From NCBI GenBank assembly GCA_029721435.1, contig CM056583.1, positions 78,620,620-78,684,619 of the forward strand: a stretch of 64,000 nt of DNA. Reading direction: 5' to 3'. The translations under genes were made by a program, and so were the position numbers. Under the pieces are notes generated by a model. It saw only the letters and a list, made by a program, of their open reading frames with translations. It was not told the DNA's origin and ran no database searches. Position 1 is the first letter of the stretch; each line of letters starts with the position of its first letter. Shown piece by piece: positions 14,299 to 25,960 of this stretch. The DNA is from Gymnothorax reevesii (taxonomy: Eukaryota > Chordata > Actinopteri > Anguilliformes > Muraenidae).

Positions 14299-14565
14299 GT
14301 GGTTGCAGTGGAAAAAGACATTATGGAGGACCAGGTCTCGGAGGCGACCAAATTTGGACTCGCGGCCATGCAATTTTGTGTACATAAATCAAAGGAAAAT
14401 CAAGATGGCCATTGTCTGCTGGTCATCGGTGGTTCTGAAGCCTGGCTCATGCAGAGCAAGTGGCGTGACATGTTGGTTACCAAGGTCTTCCGAGATGACC
14501 TCCTAGGAATCGAGGTGGATGAGGTACATATGTCTCATTTACAAATGGTAAGAGGAACCAAGTAA
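14299..14565 (+). pseudogene. RecQ-like helicase fragment
   Basis: The open segment translates to a piece that aligns by eye with RecQ-type DEAD/DEAH helicases. It has MEDQV near the start (compare the motif Ia region LMxDQV), then GSEAWLMQSKWRDML (compare SPExLL...WR), then LLGIEVDEVH (compare GIAVDEAHC, motif II). The DEAH box reads DEVH and the following conserved Cys is absent. Walker A and all C-terminal motifs are missing nearby. The segment ends at a possible donor, AAATG|GTAAGA. It lies antisense to fer in an intron. I interpret it as a decayed exon of a multicopy RecQ-like gene or of a transposon-carried helicase. Its function is presumably lost. Confidence 0.55.
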
Positions 14566-14739
14566 ACTAAGTAATAGCGAAAGTCTATATTCAATATTTA
14601 CAAGTAATGAGAACTTAATGTACAGCCAGTTGTGTTACACACGGCCCCATTGTGAAAATCACAGCAGACTGAAAGTCGGAATGCTCCTCTTTAATCCCTT
14701 TCTGCTGTAGATGTTGAACTTTGTTAAGTAGCTTATATA

Positions 14740-15350
14740 TTAGGGGGCTGCCAAGCCAATGTTGACATGGAGATTAAAAAAAAAATGTGAAGTATGTATT
14801 ATGATTGGTCATTATAAGTGGAAAACTCATTGTAATATATTGCGGACCTGTAAAAATGTAAATAATTATGTATATATGTATAATATATTGAAATAAATAC
14901 ATTGAAACCAATTAATACTATTGTTGTCATTCCGTGACAATTTGCCTCTTGTAATTCCATGACATTGACTTTTTGAAATTTCTTGCCCATAAAGCAGGGT
15001 TAAAGTCTATATTTGTTTCTATAACTTACAGTATTACCAAAAAACACCTTAAATATGAACATGTTGAAGTTCCATAACTTAACTATGATAGGAACATCAC
15101 TTTCTGGATAGCTAAACACAACATTTAAAAAACCACGTCAATTTTGTGTAATTCCGTGACGGAGTAGTTTTGGCTTGTTTCTTCTATGAAAATTTCTCAA
15201 AAAATATATTTTAACTTAATAATATCAAAGAACAAGTTAATACCTTCAATATGACAAATCATACTTGATTTTATCTTGTTTAGTTGTAGACTTACAACCC
15301 AAAATGTAATGGGACTGTAATTCCGTGACAGCTTGGCGGCCCCCATTAGG
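14740..15350. repeat. Inverted-repeat element with TAATTCCGTGAC subterminal motifs
   Basis: The left end contains TTAGGGGGCTGCCAAGCC (about 14740). The right end contains the inverted GCTTGGCGGCCCCCATTAGG (about 15330-15349). Inside, the motif ATTCCGTGAC or ATTCCATGAC recurs at about 14930, 14956, 15151 and 15320. Terminal repeats plus repeated short subterminal motifs suggest a non-autonomous DNA transposon. I cannot assign a superfamily. Confidence 0.55.
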
Positions 15351-16805
15351 ACCACGGGGATGGACGCTAGGGTAGATGGACAGTTTCATCACACCTAATT
15401 GCTTTGTGATGTTAACTGTATGGCCATATTGATGTCGTCATTAATGTTGTCACAGTGGTTATCTTTTAACATTAAAATGTACGCTGTCTTCATCAAAATC
15501 TTCTCCAAAACTAGCCGTATCCCTTCTAAGTTCACTCCCCCATTGACTTGTTTCTGTCGCTCTGAATACGTCACCTTGTTCATTGCTCTGATTGGTCGTA
15601 GCGCGATCCTATTGCATGCAGAGGCAGTTTGAAAGACACCCGCTGATTCCGCCCCTAGGATTGAACCCGGTCTATGGGTTGTGGCCAGACATTTTGATGT
15701 TAAAGTCTGGCCTGTCAGGCTAGATAAAAAGTGCATCTCATTCTGAACCAAGAGAAATTAATACTACCGTCTGTCAGTTGAAGCAGGTGTGCCAAATCAG
15801 AACTGAAACAGAAATATGCAGGATGGCAGATCTCAAGGAATATGGATGGTTATCATCGCAGAAGGACCAATTATCTCCTGCATGAGTAAGACTGTAATCG
15901 GAAAGATCATTGATGGGCTTTTTCATGATTAGAAACAACCACTAAGTCCAACAAGACCATTAATTTAGAATATTCCTCAGTCTAAGCCAGTGTTGAGACA
16001 GTGGATGAATATTTCATAACTAACCATAAAAAATACCCAAACTAAACCATCTGAAAAGAGGTATATTCCACATAAATTTTGAACACCACCAGAACTGAGA
16101 AAACAATGACTTGACACTGAATGTTTCCAAGATATGCCACAATCCAAAAAATGATAAATAAATAAATAAATAAATAATCTTGAAAAAGTGTTAAAACACC
16201 ACCGCATCACCTCCCCTCTTCCTCGTTGAAGTTCATTTTGCGGAACAGACCCACAATTTGCTTTTCAAAAAGTTTTCAAAAGTTTATTTCTTAGTTTTTC
16301 CTTTCCCCCTATTATTATTCTCATCCTTGAATGTTTTTTTTCAATGGATGCAACATCCTTATCAAGATTCAGCCGGTCTGTAAACCAACCTAAGACTGCG
16401 CGTTATCTGTTCCTAGCGCTCACTTACATTGTCTTACCACTGCATGTGCAACAGCTTGAGACTTCTAATGTACAGCTAAACAGTAACACATGCAGCTTAT
16501 GAGAGGAAGAAAATCACGTTTTGCGGATTTAAAGAGCGACCCATATGACACGGTGGTGAAAAGGAGTCAGAAATGGATAAAGTCCCAGGATCCGCGTCAA
16601 ACAAAACTGCGTCCCTCAGCTCCCGCCCCTTCAAAACATGGCGACCAGCAACATCATCTCAAAACTGACCATAGTACTCGATGACCCGAACATAATTCTG
16701 ACAGAAATACAGAATACAACGTGCAAAAAATAGATAATACTACAAAGAAACAACCATCTCAACACCATATTGTAATCGAAAGAGCGAGGCCAATTACAGA
16801 TACTA

Positions 16806-16962
16806 AAGCCGCTTTCACACCGGACGCGAAACGAATTTTTCGAACGACAAATTACATTCAAAGTCAATGCAAAGACGCGAATACTTCGCGTCTTTGCATT
16901 GACTTTGAATGTAATCTGTTGCGCGAAAAAAATCGTTTCGCGTCCGGTGTGAAAGCAGCTTA
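16806..16962. mobile_element. Near-perfect palindromic fold-back element A
   Basis: The stretch is a hairpin with about 75-bp arms and a tiny loop near 16880-16886. The outer ends read GCTTTCACACCGGACGCGAA and its complement TTCGCGTCCGGTGTGAAAGC. A diverged second copy lies at 18062-18207. It is CpG-rich and has no coding capacity. It is probably a fish fold-back MITE; exact boundaries and target duplication are uncertain. Confidence 0.8.
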
Positions 16963-17813
16963 AGGGCAAAGAAAATATTAAAATGAATTCGTCAGTAACA
17001 ACGTAAAAAATCGTCCATACAGTTGGCGACATTTCCAACTTAACTTAGTTTGGCTCAACTCCCGGCGATAAGCAGGAGGCTGTGTCCGGCATAAACTGAC
17101 CGGGGCTTTTTCGTTTAGCCCAAGAATAACATTACAGCATCAAGTTATTTACGCGACTATTTCCAGAGAAATGCACTTGGCTGAAAACTGTCACGGTCAA
17201 AACTAAACAATAACTTGCTTTGAAAGTTTCGATAACTTATTTTACTGAACAACATATCTAACGTTAGCTGGCTAGCTCGCCGTGAACATTTGCAAGCAGT
17301 CCAAGAAATAACCCCATATATATATAATCCCTATGAGGTTATCGGAACATCTCGCTCGTAAGATAAAGTTAAACCTGGCCAACTTGGCACAATAATCAAC
17401 ACCAAAATGACAATTGCTTTTAAGTTAAATAACACAGCTAACGTTAGCTAGCCACAAAACAGCACAGTTGTAATGCTATTACTAATCAAGCATCCTCTGT
17501 CCACAAATATCAGCGCCCACCGCTGGGCAGCATAAAGCGCATCGTGCGTTAGCAACACAATTAGGATTAAAATGTATTGTTAGCGCTGGTCCTGCTCTGC
17601 GCTACTAAGCTTAACTAGCAAGCTAGTTATCTCTGCCCCTAAATGTCGGATGGCCGTTTCAGGGGGGGGAAGAAAAGAAGAAAAAAAAAGAAAAGACAGA
17701 AACAAAAAAAAAAGCTTGGCTAAGCAATGGAGCTGAATGTTACAACAATTCCTTCGGAATCGGGATTCAAATCGGATTAAACGCAGAATTTCCCCATTAC
17801 AGCGCGCACTCAC

Positions 17814-17990
17814 TTGTTTTAGTCCGCTGTACAATGTTTTTTTTCTCCTTCTAGTTTCCTGATGCCTTGTTTGTATTCGGCTGGAGTCTCTTTTTCTGCT
17901 GCTCGATGGAGACACCGGAGCGGGGATTCGGGAGGGGTTTCCGCTTCAGGACTGCGCTCTGCACGGCCCCTGTAGTCATAGGAGAATGAC
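17814..17990 (-). promoter_or_regulatory. fer: Probable fer promoter / non-coding first exon
   Basis: The region is CpG-rich relative to its surroundings and lies upstream of fer. On the minus strand it ends at a consensus donor, ACTAAAACAA|GTGAGTGCG (junction 17814/17813), which could splice to the acceptor before 4395. The transcription start is not defined by sequence alone; I see no clear TATA box, as expected for a CpG-type promoter. This is inference from composition, a splice motif and position. Confidence 0.45.
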
Positions 17991-18061
17991 GTTCACGGCA
18001 TGGCTCGGTGAAGTACTACACAGACTCGCAGGCCTCGTCCTGCAAAGATTGGCCATAAACT

Positions 18062-18207
18062 GCTTGTGCTTTCACACTGGACGCGAAAGGAATTTCTCGC
18101 ACGACAGATTACATTGAAGGGTCAGTGCAAAGGTGCGTCTTTGCATTGACTTTTAATGGAATCTGTCGTGCGAAAATTTCGTTTCGCGTCCGGTGTGGAA
18201 GCAGCTT
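18062..18207. mobile_element. Near-perfect palindromic fold-back element B
   Basis: The arms read GCTTTCACACTGGACGCGAA on the left and TTCGCGTCCGGTGTGGAAGC on the right, and the middle folds around GCAAAGGTGCGTCTTTGC. It is the same family as the copy at 16806-16962. The two copies bracket the presumed fer promoter at distances of under 1 kb. Confidence 0.75.
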
Positions 18208-19369
18208 CTCTTAGGAAATGCATTAACAGTTCGAAGTCTGAAGACAATAGGTGACATTGGCTGGTGAATTCTTACAGTCTGTAGGCTAAATACGTCAATT
18301 TCTCATAGGGGAACAAAATAATTGGAAAAGGCTTTCGCTATGGACGGTCAAATTCCGCTTCAGCCACGTTTATTGGCTGATAATTGTCACTGTGCGATAT
18401 CAACATGATTAAAAAAAAAACACACACACACAAAAAAAAAAAGAGAGAAAAACTGGGATCTGTAAAAACTGTCTGAAATCACCTTCGCAATTCAGAAATA
18501 ATTTGCGGCCTAAACTTCGACACACCCATTGAACAATGTTTTCCCGTGAATGAGCAGCGGCTCAATGCATAGCCTGTGGTCAATTGCATTATTTGGAGAG
18601 TAGAATAGATTTACCTGCCTTTTCTTTGCAATGGAGCGTCATGAATTATTTTGCAGCTCATGATGCAGAATGTCTGGCACTTGGCCTATTTTGGGAATTT
18701 AATATAAAAAAAGACTTGGGGTGGACTTAGCGCATCTGTATATAGAAACGGGTTTTGAAGCACTGAGAAGCAAATTGAATTATACTTTGAAACATGTTAT
18801 CAAAAAAGCAGAGTACATTTTGAAATATTTGGGGCTTCCTTGAATTGGGACACACTCTTAAAAAAACACTTTGCATAGTGGTCATTCTTGCTATTGCACA
18901 ATGTGCAATTCAGCCCAGTACAAGACTGCGGATAAATGAAATGATTTAGAGCGTACAGTTGGTCTATATAAAACGGCATAATGCTTTGTTATCCACTCAT
19001 GGATTCAGCGCATGAACCTCCTAAAAAGCCGATTTCTTCTCCCACGTACAGTATCCACATAGCTGACGTAGGCTACTTAACTTAATGAAGGCTCTCATTC
19101 CGTAGCCCTCATAAATGCGCATATAAACACATGAAAATTGTAATATATTACATGAAAAGATCTAATTTTCAAATGTATATTTGCACAACTTGATTAATTT
19201 TCCTCTCGTTCTGTCTCAGGGTCCCAAATGAAATACAGAGTGTACAAATCACGATGATGGGCTCATTTTAAGATAAGCTATTCATAATATTTGCTTGTAA
19301 TAAAGAACATTACAAATTAATGTGACAGTGAGATTAAGACAACCCATATGAAAACGTATTACATCAACA

Positions 19370-19650
19370 ACATTTTTTTAGCAATACTATTGGATACTAT
19401 GTTTATGGCATAACTATAGTATTACTATAGTTTGCATGGTATAACTAAAGTAGTATTGTAGCCATCACATTATAGTAGACCTATTACCCCAGTCAACAGT
19501 ACAATGATATTACTTCAGTCCACACAACTGTACTGCTGTAGTTTGAATAACTATAGTATCACTATAGAAATACAACACTATGGTGGAGAAAATATCATCC
19601 ATTTACTATAGGATCACTATAGCTTGGAACTATAGTAATTTTTTAGAATG
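19370..19650. repeat. Cluster of ACTATAGTA-type motifs
   Basis: CTATAGTA, ACTATAG and related palindromic hexamers occur about ten times in 280 bp, for example ATAACTATAGTATTACTATA and AACTATAGTATCACTATAG. The spacing is irregular. It is probably an interspersed AT-rich repeat of unknown origin. Confidence 0.55.
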
Positions 19651-22208
19651 ATGCTCACTTTGTCATATTGTAAATCATAAATAATATGAAAACATGAAGT
19701 GTTTTGTTTACAGAACTCCCATTCATTTGAAAATGTTTTACTAATTGTACCATTTCTTACATTAAATCTTTCAGTGAAAGCTTTGTTTGGTCTTATGGAC
19801 TGAAATGCAAATAGACCTTAAGCTGAGAGCTTGTGCCAAATAGTATAATGAATTATATACAGTGTACGTTCCCTGTGATTTACTTAATACCAGCCTTGTA
19901 TTACCCCTATCTAACTGGGGACAGTACATCCTATAAAGACCTGTTGCAGACTACTAGTAAATACTGGTGGTGGAAGTCCTGCACACATAAGAAATGTCAC
20001 ATTTGACAATCCTTCCTTGACCTTTTGCTGAGGTCCATTCATGTCAGAGTCAAATGAAAAGTATTAAGAGGATGCTGCAGTTTGGCTAACTGTGTGCTAT
20101 GCAAGGTATGTTAGTCAAGCATTTCATGCTACACTCTTCAAATGAAAAAAATGTCTGTGCTTTACAGGCAACTAGCCCCATGAATTCAACCTGTTCCTTC
20201 AGAATAAGTTTTGGGATAACCCAGGGGAGACTCTGTTCCATTGTTTCCAATAAAAACAAGTTCTCCCTTAACTCGATAAACAGAGAAAGAGCCACACAAG
20301 TTTTATTGAAACCACAAAAAAAAAAAAAAGCAATCAGCGTGTAAAATGTCTATTACTTCTAACAGCAAGTTATTTTTCACCAATGATGTTCACAAATTCA
20401 ATCCAAAGCTGAAATCTCAGGTCGATTTCTTTAACACCACCAGCCGAAAAAGACCATCCCTGAGTCCTCGCTCTACTGAAAATAGTTATGTGCCACAACA
20501 TTCTGCTAACTTGATCATCTTGAGCTTTTTGTGAGCATCAGATTTTCTAAATGAACACATTTTGCCAGGTACTTGTGTATAGTTTTCATTATGTTTGCTT
20601 GAGAAGCTTGGTGATAAAAGGATACCCCATTCTTGTCTTGAGATCAATATAGCACAACTACTTTCACCAAAACAACTGCTATTACGACTATTTCAAATAT
20701 TACGATTTCAATGATTTTTCTTTTCGAGTATTTTATTCCGCATGCTCACATCCGCTTGAAGCCTGGACTCTGTGAAAACAGGCGTACCGGAAGGCTCTTA
20801 AGCCGTATGTGAAGGAAAGTCTCATGCATGGTTGTTAAACACAAAACGCTGCGATAGCCAGTATTTAGAAGACAAAAGATAACAGGAAAAAAAAAGAAAC
20901 AAACAAAAACAAATTGGCTCTTTGTTTTACTAGCAGTGGCACATTAACAATTAGGTTACTGTAGCAACAGATGACATAGCGGTGGGTTTAATACTAGTCT
21001 TTGCAGAACCATTTGTACCGTAGTACTAAGATGTAGCACTTCAATTTTTCATTATCCCTACAGATAGGGTGTGTTACAGAGCTTGCTATTTACAGTATTT
21101 AATGCTGCGATCATGCAAAACAGAGCAGCCTGCCATAATAATTTAAATGAGGTGATTTTGGCAAAGAATGCACTCATCTGAGTTTCAAAAGAAATACAGA
21201 GAAGGAAAAAAGGACGGGTGAGTCTTCAATAGGATGACATAACACACTTGTTTATAGTCCAAATCAAGAAGCTTCGAGTGAATGCTACTGGTGAGAAAAG
21301 AAAGGTATCTGGCAGGCAGAGCCAACTAGAGCCTACAGGAGCACTCCTCCAGAGAATTAAAATCATTGCAACTGTATAACAGGTGAAATTCATCCTCTAT
21401 AACTGACAGGCAGGGCCTCTTCTGTCTGGTCATTTCCAAGCAAGTGACTTTACCTGGAGGCTTAGCAGCAGCTTTCCAAAATGAAGCTGGTTAAGTGCAC
21501 TCCAGGTCTCTCTCAGTCGGACTGAGCTGCATTCAGGCATGTTTGCTAATCTCTCACTACCCCTGTTGCAGAATCTGGTAATTTTGGGTGTTTATGCACT
21601 GAGTCTGTTTACTCAATTATGCAGATTCTGCTATTGACAGACAACTGGTGCATGGGTTCACTTCCTGTTCTTAAAATACAGAACAGGTCATTATTTACCG
21701 CAAAAATGTTTCCAATTTAAGGATTATTGTTATTTATTCTTAGCCTTTAAGCAGGGTGTGTGCTTATTTGGAATGGCTATCTTCTTTAAAAATAACAATG
21801 TCTATTGAATTTTTGAAAAGTATTTACTGTATTTATAATTAAAAGTAAATCAGAATGAAATGTTTTAGCAGCTTTTCTAGTGCAGTCTAAATTACAAAAA
21901 AAAAGGCATTTTACTCACAATTGCATTCATGGTTGGAATTTAAGAGGAACAAACATCTGCATTGTATAAAAATGCAGGGGATTTAGTATTTAAACCATAG
22001 TTTTTTTTCCCCCGGCATACTTTCTTTTTTTCGTCTTCCATATTGTATGTGAACATTTTGAATTTAATTACTGATTAATGTTTGCTTTTTCTCATACTCA
22101 TAATCTCTTTTTTCCGTTCTGTCTCACTGTCTGGCTCTCTTGAACACACTTTCTCTGACTCTGTCAGTACATCTATTTATAACGACTGAATAAAAAGTTG
22201 TTGCCTAG

Positions 22209-22886
22209 TGTTAAGCGCTGGGAGGGAAAACACTAGGAACTCAGAAACTAAGGAGACAAAGGGGATGAGATGCCATATGCAGGGATCCAAAAATATTTAT
22301 TAAATAAAACCAGAAAACTCGAAAGGGGAAAACGGGGCACCTCGGCCAACAGAAACACCGTGCAACTGCACTGAAGGAAGGAGAACCCAGGAATCCAAAA
22401 CTGAGAAGGGAACAGACAGGGGCAGACTCGGGATGGAGCAACTCGGGATAGGGGCAACTCGGAAGGGGGGAACTCGGGAAGCTCGGGAACGGGAGAGCTC
22501 GGGACAGAGGCTGGAGACAAAAAGCAGAGGGCAGGCACAGGACGAGAAGATGGGCACAGCTGGCAGGTGGCTGACTCGGAAGGCACAGCTGGCCGGGAGA
22601 AGGGTCAGGGAAAACATCTTGAGGGGGCAGACGAGGACGACTGGAACATCTAGGAGCGGCGACAGGAACAGCTTGGGGCTCGGGAGACGACTTGAACACT
22701 TAGGGCTCGTGAGACATCAGGGGGCACCAGGGGGCTCAGAGACGACAGGCTGTGCAGACAGGACTGGACGGCACAGCTGGCAGACTGGCACAGCTGGCAG
22801 GAAGAAGGCTCTGGAAACAACAGGCGGGGGGCAGACTCAGACGGAACTGGAGCGGGAACGGCAGGCAGGGCAGGCTGGGCTGGGGC
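22209..22886 (-). repeat. LTR-like repeat fragment with GC-rich minisatellite, same family as 27595-29070
   Basis: Read on the plus strand it begins TGTTAAGCGCTGGGAGGG and continues with GGAGACAAAGGGGATGAGATG, an antisense polyadenylation signal near TTTATTAAATAAAACC, and a stretch rich in GGCACAGCTGGCAGG and ACTCGGGA units. The order and sequence match the reverse complement of 28330-29070. It appears to lack the upstream part of that repeat. Open frames on both strands arise from the GC-rich tandem units and are not credible genes. Confidence 0.7.
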
Positions 22887-23001
22887 CACTGTAAATCCTT
22901 ATTTTTTGAAGATTGGTATGAGAGAAATATATGGTCTATAGTTGACTTGATGGACACGAATGGCAATTTCTTAACTTATGAACAATTCTGTATGAAATAT
23001 A

Positions 23002-23746
23002 CAGTGGCTCTAATAAGTATTTGTACACTACTGTACTTCATGGAGCCGGTTACGGATGGCCTGGGCATAAACATGGCTTCCAGTTGCTTCCTCCACTTTG
23101 GTGGCAAGACTGGAGGCCGGGGACTGTCTCTCCCTCTGTACCAGCAGGGAGATGTACCGGTCAGTGCACTGGCTGGTCTTCCTGGGATGTCCTTTCCTGG
23201 CTGCATTGGCTATGCGTTCAGACTGTTTGTACTTCTTGATGATGTACTGCACGGTCGTGTGGCGTAACGATAGCCGAGTTCCAATTTTTCTGGTGCTTTG
23301 GCCTTCTTTATGTCGCTGAATGATTTGCTCCCGCATTCAACGGGGTATCTCGCCTGTCTTAGCCATATATCACAGGAATACATTATGGGCATGGTCAGGC
23401 CATTTACATAGGCCAGTCTGTGTACAGAGGGAGTGTCCAGTATGGTCACGCTTGACCAAATCAGACCAAGTGAGTCAACCATGTCCTGTAAACATCTTGA
23501 GTCAATTTTAGGTGAGTATTATTTGTTTTGTGACTCACTAATGGAACTGTACAGATACTTATTGGGTCAGATAATTGCCTTTCTGACCAAATATGCCATT
23601 TTGACATTAAATATTTGTTTAAAACATATTGATTATCAAATATTTTAATCACTTTTACACGCAATAGCAAGCATTTAGCCGAATATACAAAAGCTGTTAT
23701 GTAGTCGAATTTTCAAGTAGTGTACAAATACTTATTGGAGCCCCTG
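23002..23746 (-). mobile_element. Tc1-type transposon, internally deleted (745 bp)
   Basis: The terminal inverted repeats are about 28 bp. The left begins CAGTGGCTCTAATAAGTATT, and the right is its complement with two differences. TA flanks both ends (23000-23001 and 23747-23748), the Tc1/mariner target duplication. Inside, on the minus strand, only the N-terminal DNA-binding part of a transposase remains, directly abutting the left terminal repeat, so the catalytic half is deleted. It cannot move by itself, but a trans-acting transposase could in principle recognise its ends. Confidence 0.9.
23028..23366 (-). pseudogene. Tc1 transposase N-terminal fragment
   Basis: The reading frame starts with ATG at 23366 (MAKTGEIPR) and hits an in-frame TGA at 23339-23337, where related transposases usually have Trp. 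It then continues MREQIIQRHKEGQSTRKIGT with a paired helix-turn-helix and an AT-hook-like GHPRK. It runs out in the terminal repeat after about 112 codons. The DD34E catalytic domain is absent. It is inactive through both the nonsense codon and the deletion. Confidence 0.85.
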
Positions 23747-24088
23747 TAGTTAGTAGAGTTAGACAGCCACGCCTGAATTGACAGGGTGTGCCAGCGCGGG
23801 AGAGCCGAGCCAAGGGTCAGGGGGCTCTACATGACTTGTTTGTAGACTTACCTGGATGGTGTACAGATCACACGGGACTTAAATAGCACTGGATGAATGA
23901 TCCGGCTAGGTGTAGGGCAACCGAACCCAGTTGTGTACCATGCACAAATGTGCGCCATTACATATTTTCATTAAGGTGGTAAAATGGCCCCTCTACCTTA
24001 GTTACATCAACAATGGCAAGTGAAAACCCTTCATAACTAAGAGGGCAGACTGACTGGACAAAATTCTGCCTATGTCAAAAAGAAAAAT

Positions 24089-24618
24089 ATGACCTCGCCT
24101 CCTACTCATCATCTTCTAGAGCATGATGGCTACTTTTTGATTGCCACAAATGTGCCTCTGTTTCTCGAGATGTGTGAAATGCCACTTACCTTTGACCCAG
24201 CAAGGCTGGATGAAGGTGGTGACATAGAGGCAACATTGAGAAGGAATGTGGCCAAATACCACAGAAGTTGTCAGCACATGCTTAACAACACAGCTGGAAC
24301 GTGCTAGGAAACGGCATTCTGATGTTCAAAGCGAGTCAGGTGAAGGGCAAGCTAAACACCGTCGGACAAGTCATGATGGTGAAGTTTGCATATTGTGTGA
24401 TATGCATGGCTCCTGCATCAGATCTGCGACAGGTCATGACTATGAATCTGAACATCAGACTGCATGAGAGTGCCACAACTTTCAATGATGGTAAACTTTT
24501 AGCCAAACTGAGTGGTGGAGATGCCATTGCGCAGGAGCTAAAGTATCATTGCTCATGTCTCACTGCACTCTACAATAGGGAAACTTCTCACCTCAAAAGT
24601 CTAGAGAAAAGCTCCTGA
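24089..24618 (+). pseudogene. Decayed Cys/His-rich gene of a multicopy fish/invertebrate family
   Basis: Three overlapping frames carry consecutive pieces of one protein. The first ends in VAKYHRSCQHMLNN (24089-24307). The second holds GEVCILCDMHG (to 24467). The third holds LLAKLSGGDAIAQELKYHCS and CLTALYNRE (to 24618). The order KYHxxC, then CxxC, then LLxKLxxGDxxAQxxKYHxxCLxxLYNR matches a family of uncharacterised proteins I know as multicopy in fish and invertebrates, often near transposons. At least two frameshifts separate the pieces. The CxxC and KYHxxC sets could bind zinc. Function is unknown and this copy looks dead. Confidence 0.6.
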
Positions 24619-25342
24619 CAGAGTGAAGCTGAACCAGATGTCTATCTACTAGTACTTTCAGAACTGGTGAACTACATGGTAGAAACCAGTCTGATTTCAT
24701 AGGGTCACTATTGAGAAAACTCTACACCTTTCCGACTGTATGATATATAAAGTAGGGTTTTGAATTGGAAAAAAAGTTGTTTCACTTGAAGTAGTTGCAA
24801 TTTACAAAGTAATTAGCAGTAATTATTAGTGTCGAAGGGGTCCATCTTGAAAAATGGTTGCCATCTTGGATTTTTGCTTGGCTATTGCCCTTTTTTTTTA
24901 AAGAGTGAATCCTAATGAGCATTTTTGACAAATTTCACGTTCGCATGTGAACTGTTTTTGCACTTATCTGCTATTCTTCATGAACATTTAGCGGAACAAC
25001 TAACTCCACGGAAATCATTTTATCTGCTGCCACCTAGTGGATAATAAATGAATAGATCAAATAAGTTGTTTTATTGCTTACCATGTATACAGGACGCGTT
25101 TGGAGGCTGTAATCGTGAATAAAGGCTTTGCCATCAATTAGTGAGAAATGGCATGGCATTTTTTGTAAATCTGTCAAATAAATTACCAAAAAGTGTTGTT
25201 TTTCTTGAAAAATTGTTTCCTGTAGTTCCTACAGCCTTATGTCAACTTACTGTGCCATTTGTGCAAGAATGAATTTGATTTGTCAAAAAATATCGCGAAA
25301 AAAAAACAAAAATTGGTGCATGAATAATTTTGGGTGCGAGCA

Positions 25343-25370
25343 TACATATATATATATATATATATATAAT
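25343..25370. repeat. TA microsatellite
   Basis: An uninterrupted TA dinucleotide run follows CATACA. Confidence 0.9.
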
Positions 25371-25960
25371 GTACACTTAATCAGATACCAAACAGCTTTT
25401 AGGGACCAAGTATAAGGTTCAGACCAACGCAGTCTCATCCTCATTTTTTAGAGCTATTCCTGCCTTTTAAATCTTGGATAAAAGTACCATCACCACCTCT
25501 TCCTTTTAAGAATAATCATGAAAATAACAATGAAGTGCAGCACTTTACTGTGGTGGGTATAGTTGACTCAGATTTTGAAATGGGTTCAAATTTTATGGAG
25601 TTTAGAAGCAGTCCCCATGTTTGCCTCACGTTTCCTGCAGGAACTCAATTTTCCTCCTTAGACCAAAGCAATTCACATAAGGCCAATTACTGGAGATTGC
25701 CCGTGGGTGTGATTGTGTGAGTAAATACCCATGCTGTGTTCCTGCCTCTTGCCCATTGTTTGCAGGGAGAGGCTGCATTAGAGTTCTGTAAACAAGCTTT
25801 GGGACGGGAGAAAGCTGGTCTTTCCCCTCTGATGTGACAGACAGCACAGAGCAAGGAAAGAGACGCCATTAAATACTTCTGCCCAGCTTTAATCTTGCAA
25901 GTACATGTGCTATTGTTTTAAAAAGACACATAATTGACTTACAAGCGAGTGATCACTCTC

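Larger units (their letters stand above)
4396..17813 (-). other. fer: fer first intron, about 13.4 kb
   Basis: This is a long intron between the presumed 5' UTR exon and the first coding exon. It holds a fold-back MITE (about 4750-4948), a RecQ-like helicase fragment on the opposite strand (14299-14565), an inverted-repeat element with subterminal motifs (14740-15350) and a palindrome (16806-16962). From about 5000 to 13200 I see AT-rich sequence with homopolymer tracts but no supported gene. Conserved enhancers cannot be judged without alignment. Confidence 0.6.

Noticed and set aside
16631..17038. Minus-strand open frame of 135 codons
   Set aside because: It runs through the palindromic fold-back element, which explains the open frame on both strands.
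17580..17915. Minus-strand open frame overlapping the fer promoter region
   Set aside because: Arg/Ser-rich and includes poly-pyrimidine intronic sequence past the donor at 17813; better explained as 5' UTR plus intron.
22241..22894. Several overlapping 100-150-codon open frames on both strands
   Set aside because: They come from a GC-rich tandem-unit tract in an LTR-like repeat; composition is low-complexity, frames overlap on both strands and nothing matches a known domain.
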